Positions 5,560 through 8,158 of a stretch of DNA of 8,158 nucleotides are shown here, one piece after another (position 1 is the stretch's first letter; each line of letters starts with the position of its first letter). Source of the stretch: an uncultured Bacillota bacterium (GTDB lineage Bacteria; Bacillota; Clostridia; Peptostreptococcales; Anaerovoracaceae); NCBI GenBank assembly GCA_949287115.1, contig CASEFF010000059.1, forward strand, positions 1-8,158, written 5' to 3'. The position numbers were made by a program, and so were the translations under genes. Under the pieces are notes generated by a model that made no database searches, was not told the origin of the DNA, and saw only the letters and a list, made by a program, of their open reading frames with translations.

Positions 5560-7026
5560 GTGGACAGAGATATCAGGAAAATGAACGATACTCTGGTCAG
5601 CATCTTCAACACGGTGCTGAAGATGGAAGAGGAAGCCGTAAGGAAGGCGTCTTACGACGATATTTCGATCACGGAGGCCCATACGCTGGAAGCCATAGGG
5701 ACAGGAAGACCCAGGACAATGACCCACGTGGCGAATATACTGGGGATAAAGGTCAGCACGCTGACGACGTCGGTCGGAAAGCTGGTGAAGAAAGGGTATG
5801 TACATCGTTTTCGCGATGAAAACGACAGGCGTATAGTCAAGATCGGCCTGACGGAACGCGGCGCCGAGGTCGTACGGGAGCACGAGGCTTTTCACGAGGC
5901 CATGGTGAAGACGGCTATCGCCGGCATACCGGATGGTGATGTGGACCGGTTCAATGCGTTGCTGGACGGCATAAACGATTTTCTGGTGATGAAGAGCGGC
6001 ATGGCTCATGCCGGCGGCCGTCCCTTTGCGCTCAAACCTGTAAGGCTCGCAGCGAACGAGCTTCCGGTGCCGATAGTGCAGGCGGGGATGAGCATAGGCG
6101 TTGCAGGGAGCCGTCTGGCTTCGGCAGTGGCCATGCAGGGCGGCCTCGGTCTCATAGGTACGTCGGAAATAGGCTACAGGACGGAAGGATATGAAAGGGA
6201 TCCGCTGGCCGTGAATCTGGCCGTGACCGAGTCGGAAGTGGCTCGGGCGCGCGAGGCCGTATCGAAAGCAGGCGGTAAGGGTCTCATAGGAGCGGCTGTC
6301 ATGTGGGATCATGTCGACGCGGGAAAGTACGTGAAAGCCGCAGTCAAAGGCGGGGCACAGGTCATCGTCACCAGTGCCGGACTGCCTAAGGATCTGCCTG
6401 CCTACTGCAGCGACAGGAAGGTGGCGCTGCTGCCGACGATATCCTCCCGCAGGGCGGCTGCGGCCATAACGAAGACGTGGACGCAGAAATACAACAGGAC
6501 TCCCGACGGGTTCAGATTCCAGGGTCCGCTGGCGGCAGGCATACTGGGGTTCCGCGAGTCGGAGATGGAAAAGGCGTACAACGACAGGTACAGGATGATA
6601 TCGGAGATAAAGGCGGAGCTGGGCAAGCTGGAAAACTGTCCGCTCATCGTAGGCGGCGGAATAGCCGACAGGAGCGATGCCGAAAAGGTTTACGGTTACG
6701 GAGCGGACGGCATACTGATGGGCACGAGATTCGTTGCCACCGGCGAGTGCGATGCGGACGAGGAATACAAGAGGCTGTATTTGAACTGCACGGAAAATGA
6801 TGTTACAATAATCAGGAGCCCCATGAAGACATCCGTAAGGGTCATGAAGAACAGATTCGCCGACATGCTGGCAGGTAACGGGAGCTGTGATTACGATATC
6901 ATCGAAGCCGTCAAGAGAGGCGTGGACGGCGACCACGACAACGGGCTGATATTCTGCGGAGTCAGCGCGGGAAAGATCGACAGCATCGTCACCGTGGAAG
7001 ATGTTTTCAGGGAGTTTACCGGTTGA
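5560..7026 (+). CDS. FabT-like MarR repressor fused to FabK/nitronate-monooxygenase-like flavin barrel
   Basis: A 488-residue two-domain protein. Residues 1-147 read like full-length FabT: LVSIFNTVLKMEE (12-24), DISITEAHTLEAIG (34-47), a winged helix with recognition region VSTLTTSVGKLVKKGY (65-80), the wing RFRDENDRRIV (83-93) and a C-terminal helix with FHEAMV (111-116). Residues from about 165 to 488 are a TIM barrel of the nitronate monooxygenase/FabK superfamily: PIVQAGMSIG (171-180), GGLGLIG (194-200), VTSAGLPKDLP (270-280), VGGGIAD (364-370) and MGTRF (387-391) for flavin phosphate. The usual EGPLAGGHLG-type loop reads QGPLAAGILG (321-330), so Ile328 replaces the active-site His. The start is GTG 5560, with AGGAG (5549-5553) 6 bases upstream; ATG 5581 is an alternative. 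It is last in the FAS gene run. I infer an acyl-, nicotinamide- or flavin-responsive repressor of the operon. An enzyme with a DNA-binding tether is less likely but possible. Confidence 0.9.
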   Translation: MDRDIRKMNDTLVSIFNTVLKMEEEAVRKASYDDISITEAHTLEAIGTGRPRTMTHVANILGIKVSTLTTSVGKLVKKGYVHRFRDENDRRIVKIGLTERGAEVVREHEAFHEAMVKTAIAGIPDGDVDRFNALLDGINDFLVMKSGMAHAGGRPFALKPVRLAANELPVPIVQAGMSIGVAGSRLASAVAMQGGLGLIGTSEIGYRTEGYERDPLAVNLAVTESEVARAREAVSKAGGKGLIGAAVMWDHVDAGKYVKAAVKGGAQVIVTSAGLPKDLPAYCSDRKVALLPTISSRRAAAAITKTWTQKYNRTPDGFRFQGPLAAGILGFRESEMEKAYNDRYRMISEIKAELGKLENCPLIVGGGIADRSDAEKVYGYGADGILMGTRFVATGECDADEEYKRLYLNCTENDVTIIRSPMKTSVRVMKNRFADMLAGNGSCDYDIIEAVKRGVDGDHDNGLIFCGVSAGKIDSIVTVEDVFREFTG

Positions 7027-7039
7027 CAAGGAGGCGCCC

Positions 7040-8158
7040 ATGCTGAACATCTACCTCGGCGGAGGAACGACAGACAGAGAAAAGTTCATATTTCAAAACA
7101 TAAAAGGCAGGACCCTTCTGCTTGTACCGGATCAGTTTTCGTTACAGGCGGAGAGGGATGCCTTTTTCTATTTGCGGGAAAGGAGCCTGATGGATGTCAG
7201 GGTGGTGGACTTTTCATCGCTCGGCCATAAGGTCGTAAAGCAGGTGGGCGGAAGAGTGCCGGATCTGATAGATAAGTACGGAAGACATATGCTGCTCACG
7301 AGGATACTGGGTCAGTGCGATGAGGAGATGAGCATTTACCGCGGGATGAGGGGAAAAAACTCGTTCGTGGAGATGCTCAACGGGACGATCTCGGAAATGA
7401 AGCGGTACGGCGTCACACCGGAAGATCTGGAAAAAGCCGTCGCAGGCCTTGCGGACAGCAGCTATCTGAGATACAAGATAGAAGACATACTGACGGTATA
7501 CGAAAAGTATCAGGAGCAGATCAGCGGCAGATATCTTGATTCTGAGGATTATATAGATTTTTACGGCGAAAAGATACTGGAAGCGCCGATGGTGCGTGAA
7601 GCCGAGATATGGATATACGGTTTCGATACGTTCACGCCGAAGAACATGCTGATCATAGAGCGCCTCATAAGGGCTTCCCGCGGTGTCAATGTCGTCCTGA
7701 CATACGAAGAGGGAAGCGAGATATCGGGACTTACAAAGCAGGTGGTGGCGCGTCTTGCGGCAGCGGCGGAAAACGCCGGAGACAGCATGCGGCAGATAGC
7801 AATAGACGGCATGCGGCGCAGGACGGTGTGGGACGCCGTAGCCTTTCATGGAAACCGTGAGGAAAGCGAAGACGCTCCGGCTGAAAAGGCAGGACGGCTG
7901 CGACCCCTCACCCTCGTGGAAGCGTCCAATATGTATTCGGAAGCCGACAGAGCGGCTGCCTACGTACTGAGGCTGGTACGGGAGGAAGGACTGAAGTTCG
8001 GGGACATAGCAGTGGTGTGCAACGATACGGATGTGCGGGGCGGTATCATAAGAAGGACTTTTACGCGATGGGGCATACCGGTGTTCATGGACAGGAAGCG
8101 GAAAGTGCTGCATCACAGAGCCGTGGGATTCCTTTTGGCGCTTATGGAGATCATTGCC
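7040..8158 (+). CDS. addB: ATP-dependent nuclease subunit B (AddB/RexB-like), 3'-truncated by the window
   Basis: The first 373 codons of a gene still open at the right edge; full AddB is usually near 1,100-1,200 residues. AddB pairs with AddA to process double-strand breaks to Chi-terminated 3' tails for RecA. Evidence: LLLVPDQFSLQAERDAF (26-42), matching the AddB N-terminal VPDQ motif; IWIYGFDTFTPKNM (190-203), the family's GF..FTP segment; LTLVEASNMYSEADRAA (291-307) followed by GDIAVVCND (321-329); and GIPVFMDRKRKVLHHRAVGF (345-364). At the N-terminus, where AddB often has a GRAGSGKT-like Walker A, this protein has YLGGGTTDREKF (5-16) without the GKT. The nuclease domain and iron-sulfur cysteines would lie beyond the window. 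AAGGAGG (7028-7034) is 5 bases before ATG 7040, and only 13 bases separate it from the previous stop, so it may be cotranscribed with the fab genes. Confidence 0.88.
   Translation, partial: MLNIYLGGGTTDREKFIFQNIKGRTLLLVPDQFSLQAERDAFFYLRERSLMDVRVVDFSSLGHKVVKQVGGRVPDLIDKYGRHMLLTRILGQCDEEMSIYRGMRGKNSFVEMLNGTISEMKRYGVTPEDLEKAVAGLADSSYLRYKIEDILTVYEKYQEQISGRYLDSEDYIDFYGEKILEAPMVREAEIWIYGFDTFTPKNMLIIERLIRASRGVNVVLTYEEGSEISGLTKQVVARLAAAAENAGDSMRQIAIDGMRRRTVWDAVAFHGNREESEDAPAEKAGRLRPLTLVEASNMYSEADRAAAYVLRLVREEGLKFGDIAVVCNDTDVRGGIIRRTFTRWGIPVFMDRKRKVLHHRAVGFLLALMEIIA

Noticed and set aside
6001..7026. Internal ATG 6001 as a separate start for the flavin barrel alone
   Set aside because: There is no good Shine-Dalgarno sequence before it, and the frame from the MarR domain is continuous, so a single fusion protein is the better reading.
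3037..7050. A 1,337-codon open frame on the minus strand across fabG, fabF, fabZ and the fusion gene
   Set aside because: All four sense genes start in the same register and avoid TTA, CTA and TCA, so the antisense codon-register frame has no stops by default. It has no ribosome binding site or recognisable domain, and the sense genes are certain.

Overview
The window looks like a chromosomal segment from a low-to-mid GC Gram-positive bacterium, most likely an anaerobic Clostridia-type Firmicute. The reasons are strong AGGAGG ribosome binding sites, FabK rather than FabI as the enoyl-ACP reductase, a FabT-type MarR regulator with a matching operator, an AddB-type recombination subunit, and frequent ATA (Ile) and AGG (Arg) codons. 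I cannot name the species.

Layout. Positions 100-693 hold an AT-richer DEDDh 3'-5' exonuclease gene. A 406-bp gap (694-1099) follows. It contains a possible structured RNA (about 801-926), a near-consensus sigma-A promoter (TTGACT, 17 bp, TATTAT; 910-938), and at the expected transcription start a 35-bp two-fold symmetric operator (944-978) that contains an exact FabT palindrome. Downstream is a tightly packed type II fatty acid synthesis operon: fabK (1100-2053), fabD (2010-2990, overlapping fabK by 44 bp), fabG (3034-3777), fabF (3880-5112), fabZ (5125-5550), and a MarR/FabT regulator fused to a second FabK/nitronate-monooxygenase-like flavin barrel (5560-7026). The addB gene starts 13 bp later and runs off the right edge (7040-8158+).

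How the genes work together. FabD loads malonyl groups onto ACP, FabF condenses, FabG reduces the 3-keto group, FabZ dehydrates, and FabK reduces the enoyl group. In streptococci and lactococci FabT is a free-standing repressor that uses long-chain acyl-ACP as co-repressor and binds a TTTGATTATCAAA-type site. Here the FabT-like domain is the N-terminal 147 residues of a 488-residue protein. Its C-terminal barrel keeps the flavin phosphate-binding motifs, but Ile replaces the active-site His that the operon's own FabK retains. The simplest reading is a repressor with a built-in sensory pseudo-enzyme domain, encoded at the end of the FAS gene run and acting back on the operator at its start. The coding facts are seen directly; the sensing role is inference.

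fabH, acpP and the acetyl-CoA carboxylase genes, which often accompany these genes in Firmicutes, are not in the window. The fabG-fabF gap, where acpP sits in some clusters, holds only two hairpins.
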